DNA of 64,000 bases from Chloropicon primus (taxonomy: Eukaryota; Chlorophyta; Chloropicophyceae; Chloropicales; Chloropicaceae), in NCBI GenBank assembly GCA_023205875.1, contig CP060757.1, forward strand, positions 1 through 64,000, written 5' to 3'. Under the pieces are notes generated by a model that had not been told where the DNA came from, searched no databases, and was given only the letters and a program-made list of their open reading frames with translations. Below are positions 1 through 9,417 of this stretch, one piece after another. Each line of letters starts with the position of its first letter. Position 1 is the stretch's first letter. The translations under genes and the position numbers were made by a program.

Positions 1-590
1 TAAACCTAAACCTAAACCCAAACCTAAACCCTAAAACCTAAAAACCCAAAACCCAAAACCTAAAAACCCAAAACCTAAAAACCCAAAACCTAAAACCCAA
101 AACCTAAAACCCAAAACCTAAAACCTAAAAACCTAAAACCTAAAACCTAAAAACCTAAAACCTAAAACCTAAAACCTAAAAACCTAAAACCTAAAAACCT
201 AAAACCTAAAACCTAAAACCTAAAACCTAAAACCTAAAACCTAAAACCTAAAACCTAAAACCTAAAACCTAAAAACCTAAAACCTAAAACCCAAACCTAA
301 AACCTAAAACCTAAAACCTAAAACCTAAAACCTAAAACCTAAAACCTAAAACCTAAAACCTAAAACCTAAAACCTAAAACCTAAAGGCCTGAGCCTGGGC
401 CCAAGGCCTGGGCCTGGGCCTGGGCCTGGGCCTGGGCCAAAACCTGGGCCTGGGCCTAAGGCCTGGGCCTAAGGCCTAAAACCTAAAACCTAAAACCTAA
501 AACCTAAAACCTAAAACCTAAAACCTAAAGCCTAAAACCTAAACCTAACACCTAAACCTACAAACCTACAAACCTACAAACCTAAACCTA
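1..590. repeat. Telomeric repeat array (CCTAAAA-type)
   Basis: This is a tandem array of short C-rich units, dominated by the heptamer CCTAAAA (TTTTAGG on the other strand) with CCTAAA, CCCTAAA, CCTAAAAA and CCCAAAA variants. The cleanest runs lie at about 196-270 and 300-383. Between about 384 and 475 the array switches to CCTGGG and CCTAAGG units, then returns to CCTAAAA. The C-rich strand reads 5'->3' from the left end, as expected for a left chromosome end. The degenerate inner part is probably older telomeric DNA. Confidence 0.93.
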
Positions 591-1300
591 AGGAAGGAAG
601 TCCTGGCCAAGGAAAGGAGCCCGAGGACAAAAGAAGCCTAAGAGAAAGACACCGTCGCATCATCCAATTTTTCCGTGGTGCCTCCAAAGCACCGCGTTTC
701 CTAAAGCCTTGGGAGTCCTAAAACCTAACGCCTAAAAGGCCCTCTCGTGGGTCCGAAGTGCCTTGAGTAGGGTTTGCCCGAGGAAGGAAGGAAGGACGAC
801 CTGGCCAAGGAAAGGAGCAGGAGAACAAAAGAAGCCTAAGAGAAAGACACCGTCGCATCATCCAACCTTTCCGTGGTGCCTCCAAGTCACCGCGTTTCCT
901 AAAGCCTTGGGAGTCCTAAAACCTAACGCCTAAAAGGCCCTCTCGTGGGTCCGAAGTGCCTTGAGTAGGGTTTGCCCGAGGAAGGAAGGAAGGACGACCT
1001 GGCCAAGGAAAGGAGCAGGAGAACAAAAGAAGCCTAAGAGAAAGACACCGTCGCATCATCCAAGCTTTCCGTGGTGCCTCCGAGTCACCACGTTTCATAA
1101 AGCCTTGGGAGTCCTAAAACCTAACGCCTAAAAGGCCCTCTCGTGGGTCCGAAGTGCCTTGAGTAGGGTTTGCCCGAGGAAGGAAGGAAGGAAGTCCTGG
1201 CCAAGGAAAGGAGCCGGAGAACAAAAGAAGCCTGAGTGAAAGACACCGCCGCATCATACAAGCTTTCCGTGGTGCCTCCAGCCACCGCACTTTTTCTTTC
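591..1300. repeat. Subtelomeric tandem repeat, unit about 198 bp
   Basis: About 3.6 copies of one unit lie head to tail, starting near 591, 781, 979 and 1177 at the anchor AGGAAGGAAG. The spacing is 190, 198 and 198 bp, and the last copy ends near 1300. Each unit carries CCTAAAACCTAACGCCTAAAA, a degenerate telomere-like stretch, and TTGAGTAGGGTTTGCCCGAG. Copies differ by a few substitutions and by the number of GGAA units. No reading frame is conserved, so it is not treated as coding. Confidence 0.92.
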
Positions 1301-2282
1301 TGGTATAAGTTTTAAGTGTGATCTGGGTTTTAGTCGGCCCTAAACCAGGTCGCATAAGACGACGGATTCCAGCAGAAGAGTGGATCAGGGTAAGGTTTAC
1401 GATTCAAACTCTTTATTCTCTGGTGCCCTCTATTGCACTCCACCCGGAACAGGTCTCTCCATCACGGACTCTATTCACACATCATCATCATCATCATCTA
1501 TGGAGGGCTGTGGTTTGGGTTTTAGTGGTCCGGCAGATGGACCTCTACAGGTTCAAGGACGACGGGAAGATACACCATATTACAAGAGTATCCAAATATA
1601 AAATACAAGCCCCTTCTGACAAAGTTTCACAGCCATCGGACACGAACTGGATCCGTCACTCCACTATTCGTACCAAAAAATAGGCCCCAAAATGGACAAT
1701 AAAGGCAACAGAATCACATAATACACACCTATTACACAATCAAGTCAGCATGAACCAAACCAAGAGGATCCAATCCACGAACAACTACCCACAGACACCT
1801 CTCGTTGCCTCCTCCCCTCTCCCACACTCCAGCATTGCCCCAAGAACACCTCTCCCCTCTCCCACCTCTCGACGCCAGTGCGAGGACCAAACCACACATC
1901 ATCTGGGCCCCTCCTCCCACTCATTGTCATCGATCAAGGCGACTGAGACCAACGCATTCCAAGGACCCCAATTGGACCCACAGAGACCCCCCAAACACCT
2001 GAAAACTAATCATCTGCCTCCCCGATGGCATCCTCGAGCCCCTCCTCAAGCCCTCCCTCAGCGCCCCAATGAGGTTCTCCAAGCCGAATCACAAAATGCC
2101 ACAAAAGCCACCGATGAAGCCAACACAGATGCATTCCCACGCCGCCACCGACATAGGAGCCCATGATCCATCCCTCCCCTCTCCCTCTCTCCCCCTCTGC
2201 CCCCCCCCCTTGGCCCCCTCCCCTCCCTCTAAACCACAGATAAGAAGATCTTCGTCGGAGGAGGTGTCTGAGCCACAGAATC
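1301..2282. other. Subtelomeric stretch without a gene
   Basis: I see no credible gene here. It holds a short (ATC)n run at about 1480-1498 and C-rich, low-complexity sequence from 1790 to 2230. The short reading frames show no domain-like composition. The last 100 bases may hold the promoter of the HAD gene that starts at 2283. Confidence 0.5.
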
Positions 2283-3491
2283 ATGGAGGCCACGAGGAGT
2301 CGGAGTCGTCGTGTCACTCACGGCGGGGGAAGGGGCGAGGTGTCCCGGAGCCCTCCCCTCGTCCGCAACAAGGCCGCGAGACTTCTTGGTGGTGGCTCGA
2401 AAACAACCGCAACCCACCGCCGGGGCGCGGTCGAGGAGCCCAGCAGCAGCAGCAGCACGATGTTGCGTTTCGACTTTAGCGGCTCGAGCTCGAGCACGTC
2501 TGCCCTCTCCTCGCTGGTCTCCTCGCGCGCGTACAAGGGCTGGCTCCTGGACCAGTTTGGCGTCCTTCACGACGGGGAGTTCCCTCACGAGCACGCCAAG
2601 GACCTCGTGCGCGTCCTGGCCGAGGAGCAGGGTTGCGATTTGGTGATCCTCACCAACAGCGCGAGGCTGGCGCCCCACACCTTTGCGAGGCTGGAAAAGA
2701 TGGGGTTCAGGAGGGATTGGTTCCGAGGGGTGGCCACGAGCGGGGACGTGGCCCAGAGGGTGCTGGCCTTGCCACCCGGGGCGAGCGACGAGGCCCTGCT
2801 GCCCGCAGACCACCCCCTGTGGTCGGACCTGGACGTGGGCGAGCTAGGGGACGGCCCGGGGGGGAAGAGGAGGAGGAGGTGCCTGCACCTGCTGTGGAAG
2901 GAGCACGACAAGACCAACGGGATCGACCTGGAGGCCCTGGAGATCGACGTGACCGCGGACCCCGCGGAGGCAGACTTTGTTCTCGTGCACTGGTTCGACA
3001 CGGTCGCACAGGAGGACGGGTCCCTCAGGAGGGTGGGGGGCGAGGAGATTACCGAGCTGCTGAGGCAGTGCGCGGGGAGGGGCCTGCCCATGCTCGTCGC
3101 CAACCCCGACATTGTGGCCCACAAGGGGGACAAGCTCCTTCCGATGCCGGGGAGCCTCGCCGTGGAGTACAGCGAGCTCGGGTGCCCCGCGGAGAGAATC
3201 CACTTGCTCGGCAAGCCCTCGCCCATCGTGTACAACCTGGCCAAGGAAAAGTTCTTCGGACACCTGGACAAGAGCGAGATCATCGCTGTCGGGGACTCGC
3301 TGGAGCACGACATTCAGGGGGCCTGCACTTGGGAGATCGACTCCGCCTTCATCACGACGGGCATCCACTGCGACGCTTTGCAGGGCTGTGATATCCCGGA
3401 GGACGCCTGGTGCGACGCGGAGGAGCTGGAGAGGCTTTGCAAGGAGCACAACGCGGACCCCACCATCTGCTCAGAAATCTTTGGCCTTTGA
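2283..3491 (+). CDS. HAD-superfamily hydrolase (class IIA, TIGR01459-like)
   Basis: A 402-residue intronless protein. From about residue 85 it carries HAD motif I in the form LDQFGVLHDG, a motif II candidate LVILTNSA, and motif IV AVGDSLEHDIQGA near residue 340; the order and spacing fit the class IIA (NagD-like) HAD phosphatases with a C2 cap. The substrate cannot be told from sequence. The first 60 residues are basic and Ser/Arg-rich and may be an organelle-targeting peptide; a second in-frame ATG at 2460 (MLRFDFSG) would give a 343-residue form without it. This is the gene closest to the telomere. It converges on the Cys-rich gene with a 72 bp gap, and TTGTATT motifs in the gap may mark the 3' end. 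Confidence 0.85.
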   Translation: MEATRSRSRRVTHGGGRGEVSRSPPLVRNKAARLLGGGSKTTATHRRGAVEEPSSSSSTMLRFDFSGSSSSTSALSSLVSSRAYKGWLLDQFGVLHDGEFPHEHAKDLVRVLAEEQGCDLVILTNSARLAPHTFARLEKMGFRRDWFRGVATSGDVAQRVLALPPGASDEALLPADHPLWSDLDVGELGDGPGGKRRRRCLHLLWKEHDKTNGIDLEALEIDVTADPAEADFVLVHWFDTVAQEDGSLRRVGGEEITELLRQCAGRGLPMLVANPDIVAHKGDKLLPMPGSLAVEYSELGCPAERIHLLGKPSPIVYNLAKEKFFGHLDKSEIIAVGDSLEHDIQGACTWEIDSAFITTGIHCDALQGCDIPEDAWCDAEELERLCKEHNADPTICSEIFGL

Positions 3492-3563
3492 GGTTTTGAA
3501 AATCATCATCTTGTATTCATCTTGTATTTAGAACAACAACAACAGTTACAGTCCACGGCGGTC

Positions 3564-6500
3564 TCACTGACACGACCCTGGGTCGTTTGTTGCGGTGCAG
3601 GCGTAAGCGGTACCGTTGAAAGTCACCTCCTTGCAAGGGGAGTCGTCGCAGATGCAGGCCTCGCCGTCCACGGTAAGGTGTGATCCTGCAGGGCACTCGC
3701 ACTGGCCTCGGTCGCTCAGCGTGGCTCCCTCCGCATTGCACTCGCACTCCCCCTCGCTGTTCTTCTGGGTGAACGGCGGGAGGCACACGCACGCGTTGGA
3801 ATCCGGGGCATTGAGCCCTTGGTTATCCTTGGGACAAGTGCACGCGCCCTCCTCGAACTGGGCGTCCGGGGCGTTGCAGACGCACATCGAGTAGATGCCC
3901 GCGATGTCCATGAAGAAGGAGCTGGGCGGGCACTCGCACCTTCCGTCCACGAACGCCGCATTCCGGGTGTCGCACGTGCATTGGGGCTCGTGCCCCGAAT
4001 CGTCCAGCGTGGATCCTGCAGGGCACTCGCATGCGCTCTCAGTCTGAGATTTGACGACGACTTCCTGGTTGGGCACCTTGCAAAGGCACTGCCCGAACAC
4101 CTCCTCAGACCCGTCTGCAGCGCACACACACTCTTCGCCCTCGTCGTCCAGCTTGAACCCCGAGGGGCACACGCAGTCGGTGCCAGGGCCGTTCAGCCCT
4201 TGCCTTGGAACGGGGCACAGGCACAGGTCCTTGTTGTCCTCGTCCACGACCGCAGTCTCGGCGATGCACACACACTCGGTTCCGTTGGCGCTGAGCTTCT
4301 GGAACTCGGGGCATTCGCAAGTCCCGCTGCTGGTGAGAGACGAGGTTGGGGCGAGGCACGAGCAAGTCCTGTTGTCCGCGTTGATCTGCGTGAACTCCGG
4401 GCACTCGCAAGCGTTCAGGGAGGCGTCGAGCACCGCTGGGGAGATGCACTCCTGCATCACCTCCGCCTCCGGCTTGCAGGCGGTGCCGGCACTGTCCAGG
4501 ACCGTGCCTGGCTCACACACGCAGTGAAAGGTCACGGGATCTTGGACGAACCCGTCCTTGCAGATGCAGGCGTTGGTGTTGCTCAGATCGGCCTTGGTGT
4601 TGTCCGGGCCATCGCCCTCGCAGTCCCTGACGCACGGCGATGTGCTGTCATTGGGATTCTGGCGCACGTAACCACCCAGGCAAGTGCACTCCGCGCCTTT
4701 GTTGTCCAGCCTCTCGTTCTTGCCGCACTCGCTGTCGGGGCAGCCGTTCAAGCCATTGACCTGAAGGACCCCAGAGTCCCTGCCCTCCTCCATCTGCTTT
4801 TCGAGATCACAAGTCGTGCAGATCATCGCGTCTGGGCCAGCGATGCCGGGGGACAGCACGGGGGCCAAGCCGTACTCTGGAGCGCAAACACACTGGGTGT
4901 AATCATCGCTCAGCACGGTGTTCTTCCCCCCAAGCTGTGGAATGTACGTGCCCTTAAAGGTGTCTTGGTCGCACTTGAGGCACGCGGCGGTCCCGGGGCA
5001 CTTTTTCAGGAAGTCTCTCGTGTTCTTGGTGTCCGTTCTCCCGCAATTGTTCACGATCTGTTCGGAGAAGTCAAACCTCATGCCGTCGCACACAATGCAT
5101 CTGTCCAAGACCTGCACCTGGCAGTTCTGGATGGGCGGATACCTGGGATCTTCGCAATCTGTCTGGTCTTCCGTGGGCACCTTTCCGCTCGGGCAGAGCT
5201 CGCACTGCCTTCCCTGGTAAGAGAAGAATCCCGCTGGGCACTTCTCGCAGCCGTCAAGGGTGCCGTTCACCTGCTTTCCTGCGTCGCAGGGCTCGCACTT
5301 GGACTGGTCTGAGTTGGGAATCTGCCCCGTCGGGCAGTCTATACAGACGGGGCCAAGCTCCGTGGTGGAGAACTGGAAGGACGGGCACTGGACGCACATG
5401 GTTCTCGCCGCCATCCCGGACACCGGCTCGTTCTTCTCGTTGGCCTGAAACCCATCGCCGCACTGCTGGCACTCCGACTGGGTCGCGCTCCTCACGCGAC
5501 CGGTGGGACAAGCTTCGCATCCGTTTAATTGCGAATTGATCGTGAACCCCGGGTCGCAGACCACTTGCTCACAGGGGGAGTTTGGCCCACCCAGGCGAGC
5601 GTAGGGAATTTGGTTGCTTCCGTCGTTACAGTCGGGATCACCCCGGTCGAGGCAAACGCATTCGTTGTTCACGGGAATCAAGCACTGAAAAGCACTGGTT
5701 TTGCAAAAAAGCACCTTGTCCTCGCACACGACGCCGTTGCTGGTCTGGCCGCTCGGGCACGCCTCGCAAGTGTTGTTCTTGGTGTCCACGATGTAGTTTG
5801 CCTCACAGATGCACCCGGTCTGGTCGTTGTTCGGCTTGCCTTGGGGGCCAAGCTGCTCCTTGCAAGCCTCCGCGGTGAACTTGTCGATGCACTCACTCAG
5901 TTGTGCGTTGGGGATTTGACCGTCCTCGCACGCAACGCACAAGTTGAATCCGTCTCCCACCGAGCCGGCCGGGCACTGGAGGCACTGAGTGAACTGAAAG
6001 TTAGGCTCCGTCCCAACCGGACAATTGAGTTGGCACTCCCCCCCTTCCTCCTTGGTGTCCCCGGGACACTTGCAGACTCCCCCGTCTCCTCGCACCGAGC
6101 GAGCCACTTCACACTCGCACTTGAGGCCGCTCGCATCGACCCTTTCCCCTTCCGGGCACGGGGTGCAGCTTGTGCGGTCGGCGTTTGGAATGGAGCCCGC
6201 CGGGCAGGACTCGCAGGAGGTTCCGTCAGACACGGAGGCCCCGGAGCAAGGAATGCAGGTGGTTCCCTGAGTGGAGGGGTCGGGCTCCTCCCCGTGGGGG
6301 CATTCCGTCCTCACGGCCACGCAGCTGGTGCGGTCGTTGCCCACCGTTACCTGGCCGGTGGCGCACGGGGTGCAGCTCCCAGGGCCGGACATTTGCTTGA
6401 ACGAGTTCGCCGCGCAGGGCTGGCATTCACTCCCGACGACCTCCTGCCCCGCGGGGCAGGAGCTGGGCGGCGTCGGAGGCGGGTCGTAGCATCTGACTCT

Positions 6501-6674
6501 GTTGCTGCCCTCGGTGACTTGGTCCCCAGGGCACGCCGTGCACTTCCCGTCTCCCCTCTGGGGCTTGATGTAGTCCTCCCGGCACGCCGTGCAACGTCCG
6601 CCGGCAGTGCTCGCCTCCTCCCCGGCTGGGCAGACGCTCGGCTCCGGCTTGGGCTCCGGCTTGGGCTCCGGCTT

Positions 6675-6707
<33 letters not shown>

Positions 6708-7061
6708 GTGGAAGGAAGGTCGATGGAACCCGAACCCTCCGAATCCTCCACCCTCCGGGGATCGAAACGTCCTCGGCGTCGTCGTCCTCGCTGGCGTCGT
6801 CGTCCTCGCTGGCGTTGTCGTCCTCGCTCGCGTCCCCAACGGCGCGCGGGCGTTATAAGACCTCCCGAACCTTCCGAAGAGGAGGCGACGCCTCTTGATA
6901 GCGGAAGATGCGGCGTAGTCGGCCTGCACCCTCCAGTGCTGGACCTCCTCCTCCTGGTGGCTCGTCGTCCCGGGCATGGACGAGAAGACCGCCATCGTCA
7001 TCGTGGTGATGATGATGGCGACCACCACCACCGCCGTGACGGCAGCCAACTTCCTCCTCAT
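3564..7061 (-). CDS. Large Cys-rich repeat surface protein (GCC2/GCC3 and EGF-like)
   Basis: A 1165-residue intronless protein. Residues 1-28 are a basic start plus a hydrophobic Val/Ile/Thr segment, a signal peptide or signal anchor. Residues about 75-145 are a low-complexity linker with TTTPAR repeats and a (PA)n/(KPEP)n stretch, like the Pro-rich stalks of algal wall proteins. The rest, about 1000 residues, is a chain of Cys-rich modules: the first half has CPAG...C..C units like GCC2/GCC3 ephrin-receptor-like or TNFR-like repeats, the second half short EGF-like units of the form CxCPxG...L...G..C.C. There is no second clear membrane segment. It is therefore likely secreted or tethered by the N-terminus and may act in cell-surface structure or contact. 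It is divergent from the kinase at 7325. Confidence 0.8.
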
Positions 7062-7324
7062 CCTGGTTCCTTGTTCCTGGTATGTCCTCGTGGCTTTGTC
7101 GAGGGTATCGCACGATGGCCGTCGTCGCGGGCCTCCTTCCTCTTGTGTCCCCGCCGGCCCTCGCCGGCCCTCGCCGGCCCTGGTCCCGCCATTTTTCCTC
7201 GGCCGTTAATTTGCCAACGCGAGGTTTTGCCATGGCCCCTCCTGTCCATGGGTCCACCGCACCGGAGGAGAGAGAGAGAGAGAGAGAGAGAGACGAGCAC
7301 GAGCACGAGTCGTCGAGGGTCGAG
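7062..7324. promoter_or_regulatory. Divergent promoter with (GA)n tract
   Basis: This 263 bp region separates the start of the Cys-rich gene (minus) from the chosen start of the kinase (plus). It holds a pure (GA)n tract at about 7267-7292, one of several GA-rich leaders in this window. In-frame ATGs at 7082 and 7115 exist upstream of the kinase but would translate the GA tract into (ER)n, so I place them outside the coding region. Confidence 0.5.
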
Positions 7325-8460
7325 ATGGTGGGCAACGCGAGGGGAAGGGGGGCGAGGGCAACGCACTCGCCTTCTTCTCGGAAACTGCTGGCAGTGGTAA
7401 CGGGCGTAACGGGCGCGAACTCAACAAAAACAACACCAACACCAACACCAACGACACGTCGTCGTCGTCGTGGGGGTGACTCCCTTCTTCGGTCTGGGGC
7501 CGCTACGACGACGACGACGACGAGGGCGAACACGTCCTCGTTGTCGTGCCCGCTGTGCTCCCCGCAGAACTCGGCGGAGGACAGCGACTTTTTGTACTAT
7601 CCGGACGACGAGGATATTCCAGTGGCACTCTGCAAGTACGTGTACGGCTATCCGAGGGACTTCCACGAGCGGTACGAGGTGCTGGAGGAGCTCGGGAAAG
7701 GTGTGTCATCCATCCGCCCGTCCATCCATCTCAACTGAATTGAGCTGACTCCCCCCCTCTCTCTTTCTCTCTCCCCCTCCCTCCGTCTGAAGGTTCCTTC
7801 GGGGTCGTGCACCGCGTCGTGGACAGGGAGACGGGCGAGTTTTACGCGGCCAAGACGCTGCCCAAGTCGAGGCCCACGTGGACGGGAGGCATGGACGGAG
7901 GGATGAGGGAGGCCACGACCTCGACCTACCTCCTCAAGATTCAGTCGGAGGTGAATTTCTTGGCCCGGCTGAGCGACGTGGAGGAGGTGGTGCGCCTGGA
8001 GAAGGCGTGCGAGGACGACACGCACGTCCACCTGGTGATGGACCTGTGCGAGGGGGGGAGCCTTCGGCAGAGGATGGAGTCCGCGGGGAAGGGGGGGGCC
8101 GAGGCGTACCGGGCCCGGTTCACGGAGGAGAGGGTGAAGCAGGTCGTGCGGGGCATGATCAACATGCTGGTGAGGTGCCACGAGAGGGGGATCATCTACA
8201 GGGACATCAAGCCGGAGAACTTTCTCTTCACTCGCGAGGGGGGGTACGACCTCAAGGTGTCGGATTTCGGGCTGGCGATGACCTACATCGTGGGCGAGGA
8301 CGTCAACCTCACCAAGAGGGCGGGGACTCCGGTTTACATGGCTCCCGAGCTCGTCCTCCGGAGGTGAGTACCGAGTAGTAGTGCGATTGATGCGTGGCGG
8401 TGCCCTCCTTCTCTCTCTCTCCCTTTTCTTTTTTCGCTCTCGCCCTGACCCGTGCACGTA

Positions 8461-8495
<35 letters not shown>

Positions 8496-8786
8496 GAAAT
8501 CCAACCACGTGTTGTGTTGTCTAGGTACGACGAGAGGGCGGACTTGTGGTCGGCCGGGGTGCTCATGTACCAGCTCCTGAGCAACAAGCTGCCGCTCTGG
8601 GGTGGCAAGGTGCCCTTCACGGTGAGCCTCGACGACATCTTCTTCGACATTCTGATCAGAGACATCGACTTTGGTGCCTTGGGGTCCGAGGAGGCCGCAG
8701 ACTTGTGCAAGGGCCTTCTTTGCAGAGATCCCGAGCACCGGATCGACGCCGTGCAAGCCTCCCAGCACCCTTGGCTCAAGGTCTGA
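7325..8786 (+). CDS. Ser/Thr protein kinase (CDPK/CAMK-like), 3 exons
   Basis: Exons are 7325-7700, 7793-8363 and 8525-8786, giving 402 residues. Both introns are GT-AG (92 and 161 bp) and CT-rich; the second holds a (CT)n run at about 8465-8491. Splicing restores the glycine loop GKGSFGVV across the first junction and LVLRRYDERADLWSAG across the second. The catalytic loop reads YRDIKPENFL (Tyr instead of the usual His), followed by SDFGLAM and YMAPEL; the domain ends at HPWLKV, like CDPK/CaMK kinases. No EF-hands follow, so calcium control is not visible. The N-terminal 110 residues are Thr/Arg-rich and might target the protein to an organelle. The first codon is uncertain (7082, 7115 or 7325). 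Confidence 0.85.
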
Positions 8787-9417
8787 CGCCTTTAGGTACT
8801 ACGTGCGAGTAATGCTAGAGTAACGTCCCTAAAACCTAAACCTCTCTTTGGTTAGTACACACCCACCCACCCACCCCAATGTGCACCAATGTGTTTTGTG
8901 TTGGTTTCCACAACTTGTCATGCCATTCGCTGCCTCGTCTGTCCCCATCTCCCAAGAACACAAGCGACGGCGTTGTCCTCTTTCCTTCCTTCCTTCCTCT
9001 TTCCTTCCTCCAGATCTCCTCCCGTGCCGTGGGATTCATTATGACTCCTCGAGGCTTTCTTCCTCTCTCAATCCTAGGGAAAGATGGGAAGGTTCCGGGA
9101 AACGACACATCCAAGAGACAACCTGGAAGATAGGAAAGAGGAGGGACTTGGAAGGACAAGACGCAACCACGCAACCAGGCCCGGGGGGCCGAGGGCAAAC
9201 GCAGACCAGTTTGCAGAACACAACGCGCGACCCCGCACAAAAAACCTTGGCCTTGGCCTTGGCTTTGGGGTTTGGTTTGGTTTGGTGAACCAATAGGGGT
9301 GGGGTGGGGGCACAAGGTCGGACCTTGGAGCCCGCAGGACGGGCTTGAGCTCTTGGTTTGAGCTTGGTGGTGTTTTGTGACACCCAGAAACACCCAAAGA
9401 CGAGACAGACAGAGGAG
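8787..9417. other. Intergenic region with telomere-like motif
   Basis: No gene is visible. It holds a telomere-like string, CCCTAAAACCTAAACCT, at 8827-8843, a (CCCA)n run near 8862-8880, a CTTCC-rich patch near 8983-9010 and GGCCTT/GGTTT repeats near 9243-9285. The last 20 bases before 9418 are purine-rich and form the leader of the cyclase gene. Confidence 0.5.

Noticed and set aside
1318-1683. Open frame with a His6 run near the subtelomere
   Set aside because: The His run is a translated (CAT)n microsatellite; no other coding signal.
5529-7400. 623-residue open frame on the plus strand
   Set aside because: It is the antisense of the Cys-rich gene, an artefact of high GC; no domain text.
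8827-8843. Telomerase RNA template candidate
   Set aside because: CCTAAAACCTAAACC would fit a TTTTAGG template, but there is no surrounding RNA structure I can support, and similar strings occur in two promoters.
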